Assembly: GCA_900319345.1 (NCBI GenBank)
Contig: ONNZ01000005.1
Span: 36,479-100,478, forward strand
Length of the DNA stretch: 64,000 nucleotides
Origin: an uncultured Eubacteriales bacterium
GTDB taxonomy: Bacteria > Bacillota > Clostridia > Christensenellales > CAG-138
Direction of reading: 5' to 3'
Part shown: piece by piece, positions 25,394-34,052 of the stretch
How positions within the stretch are numbered: the first letter of the stretch is position 1
How the letters are laid out: each line of letters starts with the position of its first letter
Notes under the pieces: model-generated
What the model saw: the letters and a program-made list of their open reading frames with translations, nothing else
The model's database searches: none
Told to the model about the DNA's origin: nothing
Position numbers and translations under genes: made by a program

Positions 25394-25423
25394 AGCATGA
25401 TTCTCCTGTCAAAAGCACTGTGC

Positions 25424-25452
25424 ATTGTACTAAATCCTGCGGTAAAAAGCAA
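25424..25452 (-). promoter_or_regulatory. Promoter of mntP
   Basis: TTGCTT (complement of 25447-25452), 17 bp, TACAAT (complement of 25424-25429). The -35 is part of the left arm of the shared dyad. Confidence 0.7.
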
Positions 25453-25491
25453 TAGGACCGTCGCAAAATGCGGCCTTTAGGATTGCTTTTT
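25444..25491. promoter_or_regulatory. Shared inverted repeat between mntP and the DUF4097 gene
   Basis: AAAAAGCAAT (25444-25453) and ATTGCTTTTT (25482-25491) are a perfect 10-bp inverted repeat, with an inner CGCA/TGCG (25462-25465, 25469-25472). Each arm contains one of the two divergent -35 boxes, so a dimeric regulator bound here could control both genes. Confidence 0.55.
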
Positions 25492-25511
25492 CAGGGAAAT
25501 GACCGTATACT
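25483..25511 (+). promoter_or_regulatory. Promoter of the DUF4097 gene
   Basis: TTGCTT (25483-25488), 17 bp, TATACT (25506-25511), mirror-symmetric to the mntP promoter. Confidence 0.7.
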
Positions 25512-25562
25512 GTTCTCCAGCAGGTTCATGGAACCGTATCTACAGGAATGGAGCGAAGAACG

Positions 25563-26552
25563 ATGAGTAGAACCGGATGGATCATCCTGATCGTGTGTCT
25601 GTGCCTGGTGCTCTGCATCTGCGCCGGGCTGTTCTTGGCCGGCAGAGTGGCCAACTCCCTGTTTTCAGGCCGGGAGAGCAGCAGCGATCACAGCAACGTC
25701 ACCCAGAAGTACAAGGACCTAAAGAACCCCTATTCGGCCGACGGGGCCTATTCCGTCAAGGCGGACGATTTGAAGGAGCTAGATATCGACTGGATCAGCG
25801 GGTCGGTGAAGGTGGAGCTGACGGACGGGGATGTGATCCGCTTCCAGGAGACCGCCGATCGAACCATCAGCGAGAAGGACGCCCTGCGCTACGGCGTTAG
25901 CGGCGGCAAGCTCCGCATCCAGGCCTGCAAGAAGAACCACGTGGGGAAGCTCCCCCGGAAGGATCTGGTCCTGTCCCTCCCCCGCACCTTGGCGGACCGG
26001 CTGCAGGAGCTCGAGATCGACACCGTCTCCGCCTCCATCTCGGCAGCTGATCTTCAGGTGAAGGAGCTGGAGCTCAACACGGTCTCGGGCAAGGTGGAAG
26101 CCAGCTACATGATCGCGGAGGAAGCGGGCATCGACAGCGTGTCCGGGGCCGTGGCACTGCTGGATTCTCACGTGGAGTCCCTTCGGATCGACAGCGTCTC
26201 CGGGCGCATCAACGTCTCCGGCACCTCGAGGAAGGTCAAGGTCTCCTCCGTCTCCGGGCCCATCGAATGCAATATGGACGAGTGCCGGGATATCCGCGCC
26301 AATACCGTTTCCGGGCAGGTCACCTTCGTGCTCCGCAGCACGCCCAAGGATCTGAAGGTAGACACCACCTCCGGCGAGGTCCGCCTCGCCCTGCCCACGG
26401 AGGCCTCCTGCGCCATCGAGCTGGACGCCATGTCCGGCAAGCTGTTTCTCAACGACACCGCTGTGGGCGCCAAGCAGCTGACCTTGGGGGACGGCGACGC
26501 CCTGTTCGACATCGATACCATGAGTGGCAACGTGTACGTGTACACGAAATAA
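25563..26552 (+). CDS. DUF4097 family beta-strand repeat protein, membrane-anchored
   Basis: A 329-residue protein with one N-terminal TM segment (about residues 6-28, ILIVCLCLVLCICAGLFLAG) and an external or internal beta-repeat domain. Short repeats of the type 'L-ID-VSG-I-V' recur from about residue 75 to the end (DTVSASIS, NTVSGKVEA, DSVSGAVAL, DSVSGRINV, DTTSGEVRL), the signature of DUF4097 right-handed beta-helix-like proteins. The function is unknown; family members are often near envelope-stress regulators. The start has GGAGCG. It is divergent from mntP. Confidence 0.8.
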   Translation: MSRTGWIILIVCLCLVLCICAGLFLAGRVANSLFSGRESSSDHSNVTQKYKDLKNPYSADGAYSVKADDLKELDIDWISGSVKVELTDGDVIRFQETADRTISEKDALRYGVSGGKLRIQACKKNHVGKLPRKDLVLSLPRTLADRLQELEIDTVSASISAADLQVKELELNTVSGKVEASYMIAEEAGIDSVSGAVALLDSHVESLRIDSVSGRINVSGTSRKVKVSSVSGPIECNMDECRDIRANTVSGQVTFVLRSTPKDLKVDTTSGEVRLALPTEASCAIELDAMSGKLFLNDTAVGAKQLTLGDGDALFDIDTMSGNVYVYTK

Positions 26553-26572
26553 TGCCCTTTCCCCTTTCCCAT

Positions 26573-26601
26573 TTGACGAACCCGCCATAATCTGATACTA
26601 T
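26573..26601 (+). promoter_or_regulatory. Promoter of the DegV-family gene
   Basis: TTGACG (26573-26578), 17 bp, TACTAT (26596-26601), followed by a 30-nt leader with AAGGAGGAA. Confidence 0.7.
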
Positions 26602-26630
26602 GGTTTTCAACAACTAAGGAGGAACATCCT

Positions 26631-27488
26631 ATGGCAAGACCTGTGAAGATCACCGCCGACACCCCCTGCGACATCGGCCCCATGCTGACGGAGCGCTACG
26701 ACGTGGAGCTCATCCCCCTGCATGTGACCATGAACGGGCAGGAGTACCTGGACGGTGTCAACATAACCAACGAGATGATCTATGACAACTGGGAGAAGAC
26801 GGGCTCCCTGCCCAAGACCAGCGCGGTCAGCGTGGGCGAATACGAGGAGGTGTTTCAGCGTCTCACCGGCCAGGGCTACGACGTGGTCCATATCTCCCTG
26901 GGTTCCGGCCTGTCCGTGACCCATCAGAACGCGGTCATGGCGGCCGAGGAGGTCCCGGGCGTATACGTGATCGACTCCTGCTGTCTGTCCACCGGCACCG
27001 GCCTTTTGGTCTGCGAATCCGGGGAACGGGTCAAGAAGGGCATGGACGCCGCCACCATCTACGAGGAAGTGAAGGCCCTGAATCAGAAGAACTCCGCCAG
27101 CTTCATCCTGGACACCCTGGCCTTCCTCCACGCAGGCGGCCGGTGCTCCTCCCTCGCCCACATGGGGGCGAACCTCATGAGCATCAAGCCCAGCATTCGG
27201 GTGCTCAACGACCAGAACGGCGGCATGACCGTGGGCAAGAAGTACTTCGGGAAGCTGAAGAAGTGCATCATCGCCTACATCCACGATCAGCTGGACGGGC
27301 GGACCGACATCGTGCGGGACCGGATCTTCATCACCCATTCCGGCTTCCCCGCGGAGGACATCGAGTGGATGAAGGCGGAGGTGGAAAAGTACGGCCCCTG
27401 GGGCGAGATCATCATCACCACCGCCGGCTGCACCATCTCCTCCCACTGCGGCCCGGGCTGCATCGGTGTGCTGTTTCTGACGAAATAA
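26631..27488 (+). CDS. DegV family fatty-acid-binding protein
   Basis: A 285-residue DegV/FakB-like protein. Family members bind a long-chain fatty acid and, with FakA, present it for phosphorylation. KITADTPCDIGP stands where the usual ITDS-AD-P motif occurs. KTSAVSVGEYEEVF (usual TSQPS), ISLGSGLSVTHQNA and the IKPSIRVLNDQNGGM block match the family. The D-S motif is altered to D-T, so lipid specificity may differ. No fakA homologue is in the window. A terminator follows. Confidence 0.85.
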   Translation: MARPVKITADTPCDIGPMLTERYDVELIPLHVTMNGQEYLDGVNITNEMIYDNWEKTGSLPKTSAVSVGEYEEVFQRLTGQGYDVVHISLGSGLSVTHQNAVMAAEEVPGVYVIDSCCLSTGTGLLVCESGERVKKGMDAATIYEEVKALNQKNSASFILDTLAFLHAGGRCSSLAHMGANLMSIKPSIRVLNDQNGGMTVGKKYFGKLKKCIIAYIHDQLDGRTDIVRDRIFITHSGFPAEDIEWMKAEVEKYGPWGEIIITTAGCTISSHCGPGCIGVLFLTK

Positions 27489-27515
27489 AAGATTTACAGA
27501 TTTTCAACGTTCTGA

Positions 27516-27540
27516 CCCTCCTTTTGGGAGGGTTTTCTGT
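27516..27540 (+). terminator. Terminator after the DegV-family gene
   Basis: CCCTCC/GGAGGG stem with a 5-nt loop, then TTTTCTGTTT. Confidence 0.8.
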
Positions 27541-27569
27541 TTCCAAAAGAGATCGAAGCATGCTATAAT
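27541..27569 (+). promoter_or_regulatory. Promoter of the membrane glycosyltransferase pair
   Basis: TTCCAA (27541-27546), 17 bp, TATAAT (27564-27569). Consensus -10, weak -35. Confidence 0.5.
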
Positions 27570-27593
27570 CAAACAAAGTCTTTCGGAGGTACT

Positions 27594-29933
27594 ATGATCC
27601 TGTCCATCCTGTATCTGTTGTTTTACGCCACGGCCGGCGTCCTCATCGGCAGATACCTGTTTTCAACCGAATCCTTCCCCCGCCGCTTGTGGTTGGGACT
27701 GACGCTGGGCCTGTTCGGCAGCATCTGGCTCCCCAGCCTGTTTTCCTTCGTCCTGGATTTCGGCACGTTGAGCCATATCCTGGGTGCCGTGCTCATGGCC
27801 GCGCTCACCGTCCTGTGCCTGCTGCAAAAGAAAAAAGCGCATGCAGCTAGAGCGTCTGACCTTCGCTCCCTCCTGCCCCTCCTGTGGCTTTTGCCGATCT
27901 TTCTTATTGGGGCCTACCTCTTCTCCACCCATATCCTCCAGCCCAAGTCGGACGGCTACTACGTGGGCCAGACCACCTACGGGGATCTGGCCATGCACCT
28001 GGGATTCATCTCCAGCCTGGCGGAGCAGGGTTTCTTCCCGCCGGAATACAGCATCTTCCCCGGCCACACCGTCAACTACCCCTTCCTTTGCGAGGTCCCC
28101 AGCGCCTCCCTGTTCCAGTTCGGATCCAGCCTCCGCTGGGCTTACCTGCTGCCCGCCCTGTACGCCTACGCCCTGGTGATCCTGAGCGTGTACTTCGCCT
28201 TCCAGGCCTGGCTCAAACGGTCGGATCGGGCCCGGTTCGCCACCTACCTTTTCTTCATCGGCGGCGGCTTCGGGTTCATCTACTTCTTCGATCGGCTAAA
28301 CGGTGCCTCCACCGTAGGCGCCCTCATCGGGGAAAGCAGCTACGCCAACAACCTTTCCTACCTGCTCAACGACTTCTACGTGACCCCCACCAACCTGCCC
28401 CGGATCGGTCTCCGCTGGGTCAACCCCATCGTGGACATGCTGATCCCCCAGCGTGCCACCCTCTTTGGCTGGGTGTTCCTATTTCCCTGCCTATACCTTT
28501 TGATCCGGTTCGCTTTTGAAAAGCGAAAGGATGCCTTGCCGCCCCTGATCCTCTTTGCCGGGGGGCTGCCCCTCATCCATACCCATTCCTTCCTGGCCCT
28601 GGGTATCGTCAGCGCTACCTACTGTGTGGAGGACCTGGTGCGTCATTTCGACAGGAAGCGGCTGGTGCAGTGGGGCTGCTACGGGTGCCTTGCGGTACTC
28701 CTGGCCGCGCCCCAGCTCTTTGGATTCGCCTTCCAGCAAGCGTCAGAAAGCGGCATGGTGCGGCTCCACTTCAACTGGGCCAACGAGGTGGATTCCTTCC
28801 TGTGGTTCTACGTGAAGAACCTTGGGTGGCTGTTCATCCTTCTGCCCTTCGAGTTGCTCCTGCTGTCCCGGCGGGATCGGCGGATCGCCCGAGGCTTCCT
28901 GGTCCTGTGGCTCGTCTCCGAGGTGGTGGTCTTCCAGCCCAACATCTACGACAACAACAAGCTCCTGTTCGCCTGGTTCTTCTGCCTGTGCGCTTTTACG
29001 GCCAAGCTGTTGAGCGTCCTCGATCATCGGCTGGCCCACCGATATAGAACCGCCCCCAAGGCGCGGGTCGCCGCCCTGTCCGCGCTGGGGATCGCCGCCG
29101 CCGGGCTGGGGCTGTTGCTGCTCCTGTCGGCCTTCATATCCCACCGCTACGACAGCACCGTGGACCTGCCTGCCTTCGGCGTGGTCACGGAGCTGTTCCT
29201 GCTGGCCTTTTTGATCTATCTTTCTGTGCAGATCATCAAAGCCCACGCCACCAGGGAGAGCGATGGCTGGGCCGCCCTGCTGCTCCTTCTTTCCTCCGCC
29301 GTCGCGGCGTACCTTTTGTATCGCCTGCTGGGGGACAGCAGCAGCCGCACCCTGCCCGTGTCCCTCTCCTTTGCGCTGCTGTTGAGCTTTGTGGGCCTCG
29401 GCATGGCACTTTTGTTCGCGTCCCTGTATCTTTCCTCCCGGGATGCTGGCGGCAAAAACAGGGGCGTTTACGCCAGCCGTGCGCTGCTCGCCTTCCTGCT
29501 GGGCTTTTCCCTCTTTATCTCCGGGCCCATGACCATCCTGCGGGAATGGCGCAGCTCCTACATGATCTTCAACCGGGCGGACATCCAGGCGGCAGACTAT
29601 ATCCGCGACAACACGGACGCCCACGGCGTCTTCCTGGCGGATTGCAACTGGCACCTGAACCCCGTGTCGGTGTTGACAGGGCGGAGCATCGTCTGCGGGC
29701 CGGACCTGTTCCTCTACTATCACGGCATCGACACCAGCGAGCGCAAGGCGGACATCTCCGCCATGTTCGAAGCCCCGGCGGATAACGGGGAGCTGTTCGA
29801 AAAGTACGGTGTTCGGTATGTATACATCGGATCGTCGGAGCGCTCCAGCTACGCCATCGACATGGATTACTTCCTGACCAGCGGCGCCCTCCTCTACGAT
29901 CAGGACGGCATCCAGGTGATCGAACTCAAATGA
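27594..29933 (+). CDS. Large polytopic membrane protein, GT-C glycosyltransferase-like
   Basis: A 779-residue protein with about 16-18 hydrophobic segments. An early outer loop reads GDLAMHLGFISSLAEQGFFPPEY, then VNYPFLCEVPSASLFQFG. This resembles the acidic first loop of GT-C or Dol-P-sugar-using enzymes. The C-terminal soluble part (about 685-779: ADYIRDNTDAHGVFLAD, GRSIVCGPDLFLYYHG, KYGVRYVYIGSSER) resembles the periplasmic tail of large membrane glycosyltransferases. The substrate is unknown. The ribosome site is CGGAGGT, and the stop overlaps the next start (ATGA). Confidence 0.65.
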   Translation: MILSILYLLFYATAGVLIGRYLFSTESFPRRLWLGLTLGLFGSIWLPSLFSFVLDFGTLSHILGAVLMAALTVLCLLQKKKAHAARASDLRSLLPLLWLLPIFLIGAYLFSTHILQPKSDGYYVGQTTYGDLAMHLGFISSLAEQGFFPPEYSIFPGHTVNYPFLCEVPSASLFQFGSSLRWAYLLPALYAYALVILSVYFAFQAWLKRSDRARFATYLFFIGGGFGFIYFFDRLNGASTVGALIGESSYANNLSYLLNDFYVTPTNLPRIGLRWVNPIVDMLIPQRATLFGWVFLFPCLYLLIRFAFEKRKDALPPLILFAGGLPLIHTHSFLALGIVSATYCVEDLVRHFDRKRLVQWGCYGCLAVLLAAPQLFGFAFQQASESGMVRLHFNWANEVDSFLWFYVKNLGWLFILLPFELLLLSRRDRRIARGFLVLWLVSEVVVFQPNIYDNNKLLFAWFFCLCAFTAKLLSVLDHRLAHRYRTAPKARVAALSALGIAAAGLGLLLLLSAFISHRYDSTVDLPAFGVVTELFLLAFLIYLSVQIIKAHATRESDGWAALLLLLSSAVAAYLLYRLLGDSSSRTLPVSLSFALLLSFVGLGMALLFASLYLSSRDAGGKNRGVYASRALLAFLLGFSLFISGPMTILREWRSSYMIFNRADIQAADYIRDNTDAHGVFLADCNWHLNPVSVLTGRSIVCGPDLFLYYHGIDTSERKADISAMFEAPADNGELFEKYGVRYVYIGSSERSSYAIDMDYFLTSGALLYDQDGIQVIELK

Positions 29934-31297
29934 AAACAGGCAAGTGGATCATCCTCATATCGCTGCTGTTGTTGCTGCTGGCGGGGGCGGTGCTGCTGGA
30001 CCCCCTGTTTCGTTTTACCATGGACCTGCATCGGGAACAGTTTACGGACGCGGGCGCCGTCTATGACGCGCGCCTTGCTGCCTCAGAAACGCGTAGCCGG
30101 GAGTCAGCGGCCCAATTGAAAGCGTACGTGGAGGATCAGCTTAAACGGTATTACGCAAAGGATATCAGCTTTGATCGTATCATGGGCATCCTTTCCGCCC
30201 TGTCTAAAACCGGCCTGCCCCAGCAGGATGTGTCCCGCTGCCGCCATGATGCGGAGGAAATGGAGCAGGCCCGGACAGACCTTGCCAAGGCCGATGCTCT
30301 CTATCAAGAAGGTAATTTTGGGGAAGCCATCCCCCTCTACCACCGGTCTCTGATCGCCGACGAGGGCGCTTCGTTCCGGCTGATGCAGGCGGAAGCCCTC
30401 TATAAAAACACGACCCTGGACCAGGCGGAGGCCGCCATGGCGGAGGGTCGATATGAGGACGCTGAGAATACGCTTGCAGCGTGTCTCAAGGTGTTCGGGC
30501 AGGACGACGATCTTGCCGCTGCCTTAGAGGACGTGAGCAAGCTGAAAGCCGGACAGATCTATCACAACCGAACGGAGGAAGCTCGGCGGCTCCTTCAGAC
30601 GGACGGCCCGGAAAAGGCCTTCGCCTATGTGGCGGACCTGCTAAAGCAATCGCCCGATTCCTATGAACTGGAATATCTCGATCAGCTGATCCGCCATGAA
30701 TACGAAGCGGATATCTTATCCCGCGCTCAGTCGATGCGGGAAGCGGAGAACCTGGACGGTGCCTGCGCCCTGCTGGGGGAAGCGCTCCTGTGGATCGATT
30801 CCGAGCAGGTAAAGGCTTTGCGTGCCGAGATAAGGACCGCCATGATCTTCTATCTGGTGGACCGCCCCATCCTGCGGGACGAGACGGCCAGCCCCCGGAC
30901 CGGCGCCATAAGTACCGTGGTCCGGGATCAAGTCCTGTCGGACGTTCAGGCAAACGAATACGCCCACAGCCTCTGGGCGGACGCGGGGTCCGTCACCTTC
31001 GCCCTGGACGAGGATTTCACCACCTTCGCCGGGACGGTGGCCTTCCCTCAGGGGGAGAAGGCGGACCTGTACCGTGCCTCGGCCACCCTGCAGGTTTTCG
31101 GCGATGGAATACTATTAGCTGAATTCAAGGATATGGACGACGCCTCCGCGCCCCTTCACTTTACCCTTCCCGTTTCGGGCGTCAAGGAGCTGACCCTAAT
31201 TTGGACCAGCAAAGGGGCCGACGGCTGGAAGGATTGGGGCCGGTTCGCCGCCGTCTTCGACGGGCGGTTCCTGATAACGGCTCCCGGTCAGCCATAA
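29930..31297 (+). CDS. Membrane-anchored protein with TPR-like helices and NPCBM-like C-terminus
   Basis: A 455-residue protein coupled by a 4-nt overlap to the large membrane protein. One N-terminal TM (about 5-25) is followed by an alpha-helical region (about 40-300) whose 'A--LY-EG-F-EAIPLYHRSL' stretch looks like tetratricopeptide repeats. The final 125 residues, with FTTFAGTVAFPQGEKADLYRASATLQVFGDG and VSGVKELTLIW, resemble a carbohydrate-binding NPCBM module. It is plausibly the sugar-binding or scaffold partner of the upstream glycosyltransferase; that is inference. Confidence 0.6.
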   Translation: MKTGKWIILISLLLLLLAGAVLLDPLFRFTMDLHREQFTDAGAVYDARLAASETRSRESAAQLKAYVEDQLKRYYAKDISFDRIMGILSALSKTGLPQQDVSRCRHDAEEMEQARTDLAKADALYQEGNFGEAIPLYHRSLIADEGASFRLMQAEALYKNTTLDQAEAAMAEGRYEDAENTLAACLKVFGQDDDLAAALEDVSKLKAGQIYHNRTEEARRLLQTDGPEKAFAYVADLLKQSPDSYELEYLDQLIRHEYEADILSRAQSMREAENLDGACALLGEALLWIDSEQVKALRAEIRTAMIFYLVDRPILRDETASPRTGAISTVVRDQVLSDVQANEYAHSLWADAGSVTFALDEDFTTFAGTVAFPQGEKADLYRASATLQVFGDGILLAEFKDMDDASAPLHFTLPVSGVKELTLIWTSKGADGWKDWGRFAAVFDGRFLITAPGQP

Positions 31298-31299
31298 AG

Positions 31300-32016
31300 T
31301 TATAGCAATTCCCGTAAGCTGCGTATCTCCCGGCACGACTTCGGCAGGGACGCCGGTCGATCCGGGGATATGCCCGTATGGATGTACCGGCTCTCCATGC
31401 CCACTGCCGCGGCGCCCTGGATATCCGCCGTCCCGTCGTTTCCGATCATCAAGCACGTTTCCGGACGAAGCCCATACTGTATCAGCAGCTGCTGAAAGAT
31501 GGCTTGGTCCGGTTTTTTGACGCCCACGTCGGAGGATAGGACGATGCCGTCGAAAAGCGGGGTCAGGCCCAGCTTGTTCAGCTCCGGCACTGTGAAGGTT
31601 GCCTGGGCGTTGGACAGCAGATACACGCCTTTCCCCCGGGCTCGCAGGGTGCGCAGCACTTCTGCCGCCTGAGGGTACAGCCGTATGTGACGAAGGGACA
31701 AGGTGCGAAAGAGCAGGGCGGCATCCTCCGCCCTGTCCTGGCTGACCGTAACGCCTTTGCGGGCGTACAGGCTTTCGAAGACCCGCAGGATATCGGGCTC
31801 GATATGCTCCTTGGGCACGCCTATCCGCCGGGCCGCGCATCGGTCGATCTCCCCCGCCACAGCCTCCTGATACGCCCGGCACAGCGCCTTTGGGCCATAG
31901 GCCGCCCCCTGCAGGGACAGCAACAGGGCCATGCGCCGCCACAGGGAGGGCATGGATTCGTCGGTGCGGATATCCACCAGCGTTCCGTAGAGGTCAAAGA
32001 TATAGTTCTGATACAT
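31300..32016 (-). CDS. HAD family hydrolase (subfamily IA phosphatase)
   Basis: A 238-residue HAD phosphatase. Motif I is FDLYGTLVD (Asp nucleophile, residues 8-16), motif II is YLLSNAQ, motif III is the Lys in VGVKKPD and motif IV is MIGNDGTADI, in which an Asp holds Mg. A cap domain lies between motifs I and II. The substrate is unknown (nucleotide or sugar phosphates in relatives). The ribosome site GGGAGGT precedes the ATG. Its start lies well inside the 3' end of the upstream reading frame. Confidence 0.88.
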   Translation of the reverse strand: MYQNYIFDLYGTLVDIRTDESMPSLWRRMALLLSLQGAAYGPKALCRAYQEAVAGEIDRCAARRIGVPKEHIEPDILRVFESLYARKGVTVSQDRAEDAALLFRTLSLRHIRLYPQAAEVLRTLRARGKGVYLLSNAQATFTVPELNKLGLTPLFDGIVLSSDVGVKKPDQAIFQQLLIQYGLRPETCLMIGNDGTADIQGAAAVGMESRYIHTGISPDRPASLPKSCREIRSLRELL

Positions 32017-34052
32017 GATACCTCCCGGGGCTGCCTGCCGTCGGTCCTTTCCTGCTCTGTCGGCTGGTCCGCCGCGGCAGGCTCCGCCGCCTGTCCCTCA
32101 TGGACCGGGGCGAAGGGCATGGTATCGTCCGAGGACATCATGACGGGCCGCGTATGGGTCTTGTGGATGGGCACCGCGGTGATCTCCCCCGTCCGGCGGG
32201 CCGGTTTGGCCCCCGTGGTCTGGGCGGGCGCCAGGGTCCTGGCGGCCGTGTTGGAAACGATCGTCACGGAAGAAACAGCTTTAGCGGATTCCTCCTCCTG
32301 GCCCACGGCGGGCATCCGATCCGTCCGGTCCATATACCGTAGCTTGGCGGGCTGCAGATATCCGAACTGGTCGTGGACCGCGTCGCCCCCCGCTTTGACG
32401 GGTATGGGGCCCGTAGGCGTCTTGCGCAGGCCGAAGGGACGGATGGCGGATTCCTTGGGCAGCCAGCGCCGCAGGTTCAGCTCCGCAACCCGGAAGATGA
32501 CCGAAAGGAGCAGGAACACCAGCAGCAGCGCCAGCACGATCAGGGCCACCATGCGGAAAATCTTTGCATACAGCTCCGTATCATAGATGGTGCCCGTCAC
32601 GTCCACCCGCTCTCCCGGTCGGATGGGCGGCAGGTTGGTGGGCTTGGGCGCCGTCAAGGGGGAAAGGTCCAAGGTCATGGGGATAGAGGCGTACTGGTTC
32701 TGGGCCGGGTCCATGGCGGTCAGCACGAAGGTCAGCGACCGGGTGCCCGCCGGGACCACGAACTCCTTTTCAAAGGTGGTGGCGCCGGTGGACAAGAAGT
32801 CGTATTCGTTGACCACGCCTTTGAAATAGTCGCCCTCGGTGACCACGGCGTTCCGGATGGGGACCTTGGAATCGTTTCGTATCTCGAATAGTACGTTCAA
32901 CTTGTTGGAACCGTCGTCATTTTGGGTGGAATTTTCCAAGGTGACAGACAGCTTCAACCGCACCTGATCGGAGTCCACGAAGGGAAGCACCTCATAGGCG
33001 GAGGGGCTTTTGACGGTGATGGTCCCGCCCACACAGTCTACGCCGGTGGCCTCAAAGGAGATGTATCGGACGGACCCCGAGGAAACGGCCGAAGGCACCG
33101 TGCAGGAGACGGTCTTCTCCTCCTTTGCGTCCAGGGTTATCCCATCTTCTATCAGGGTGCCTATCTCGTCCGTCAGGCGGATATCGGTCATGAGGTGCGT
33201 GCCCTCGTTGATGAGCGTGATCCGAAACAGGGTGCCCTCTGCGGTGGCGGGATACTTCTCCACCACCATGGAAAGCTCCACATGCACGAATTCCACGGTC
33301 ACGGACTGAGGGACCGAAGTTTTGGATTCGACGCCCCTCACCGTATACTGGGCCGTGGGATTCAATTCCAGCGTGCTGCTCCCCATGGAAACGGTGGCCT
33401 TGGCCTCCATCTTTTCCCCGGCGTTCAGCGTATTCTTCGGCAGCGTCACGTTGGGCAGATTGACGCCCATATCTTGCAGCGTCAGATTGGTCATGTCGAA
33501 CTTCGTGTCGTTGCTCAGAGTATAGGTGACCGTGACGGGGTCCCCTTCCCTGGCCAGCAGCACATCCGGTTCCACGCTGATGCCCATCACTGGCTCAATG
33601 AACCGTTCGATGCGGATGGGTACGGACAGCATGTGAGCCGTGCTGATGGGATCCTCATGGGCTTCGTCCTCCGGTGCGAAGGTGACAGTCTGCCATGTCA
33701 GCTGGAAGGACAGATCCCGGTCGAATTCGTCCTCTTCGATGCGCACCTTTTCCAGAGTGAATTCCAAAACGTCTTTGGCCTGAATAGTGAGGGATTCAGA
33801 GATAAGCTTAGGCTCCTCCAGGAGATCTCCCTGAAGGGTCAGATCATCGAGAACGTAATCCTCCTCCAGGGTGTTTTTCAGGGTGAACCGGAAGAAGGTC
33901 ATGTCCCCGGCCTCGCTGAGCAGGCAGTCCGGGTCCGATTCCACGGTCAACGTCAGGGGCTCCTCGTTCTCCGCCCACACCGGAAAGGCCGTCAACAGCA
34001 GGACGACCGCCAGCAACAGGATATGGAATTGGAACCCTCTACCCTTCCTCAT
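31821..34052 (-). CDS. Exported surface protein with CARDB/DUF11-like repeats and a C-terminal TM
   Basis: A 743-residue reading frame. The signal peptide (about residues 5-27) is followed by several Ig-like beta-sandwich repeats to about 490, with recurring 'VTYTLSNDTKFDMTNLTL' and 'RITLINEGTHLMTDIRL' phrases typical of CARDB/DUF11 modules. A TM segment (about 510-535, ALIVLALLLVFLLLSVIF) then leads to a cytoplasmic tail of about 200 residues. The last 65 or so codons run out of phase over the HAD gene and look like shadow sequence (CPPCGGAWPCCCPCRG). The true C-terminus may therefore be earlier, or a frameshift lost the stop. No enzyme domain is seen. Confidence 0.7.
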   Translation of the reverse strand: MRKGRGFQFHILLLAVVLLLTAFPVWAENEEPLTLTVESDPDCLLSEAGDMTFFRFTLKNTLEEDYVLDDLTLQGDLLEEPKLISESLTIQAKDVLEFTLEKVRIEEDEFDRDLSFQLTWQTVTFAPEDEAHEDPISTAHMLSVPIRIERFIEPVMGISVEPDVLLAREGDPVTVTYTLSNDTKFDMTNLTLQDMGVNLPNVTLPKNTLNAGEKMEAKATVSMGSSTLELNPTAQYTVRGVESKTSVPQSVTVEFVHVELSMVVEKYPATAEGTLFRITLINEGTHLMTDIRLTDEIGTLIEDGITLDAKEEKTVSCTVPSAVSSGSVRYISFEATGVDCVGGTITVKSPSAYEVLPFVDSDQVRLKLSVTLENSTQNDDGSNKLNVLFEIRNDSKVPIRNAVVTEGDYFKGVVNEYDFLSTGATTFEKEFVVPAGTRSLTFVLTAMDPAQNQYASIPMTLDLSPLTAPKPTNLPPIRPGERVDVTGTIYDTELYAKIFRMVALIVLALLLVFLLLSVIFRVAELNLRRWLPKESAIRPFGLRKTPTGPIPVKAGGDAVHDQFGYLQPAKLRYMDRTDRMPAVGQEEESAKAVSSVTIVSNTAARTLAPAQTTGAKPARRTGEITAVPIHKTHTRPVMMSSDDTMPFAPVHEGQAAEPAAADQPTEQERTDGRQPREVSCIRTISLTSTERWWISAPTNPCPPCGGAWPCCCPCRGRPMAQRRCAGRIRRLWRGRSTDARPGG

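Noticed and set aside
25394-25423. yybP-ykoY manganese riboswitch before mntP
   Set aside because: The mapped -10 leaves only about 30 nt of leader, too short for the riboswitch.
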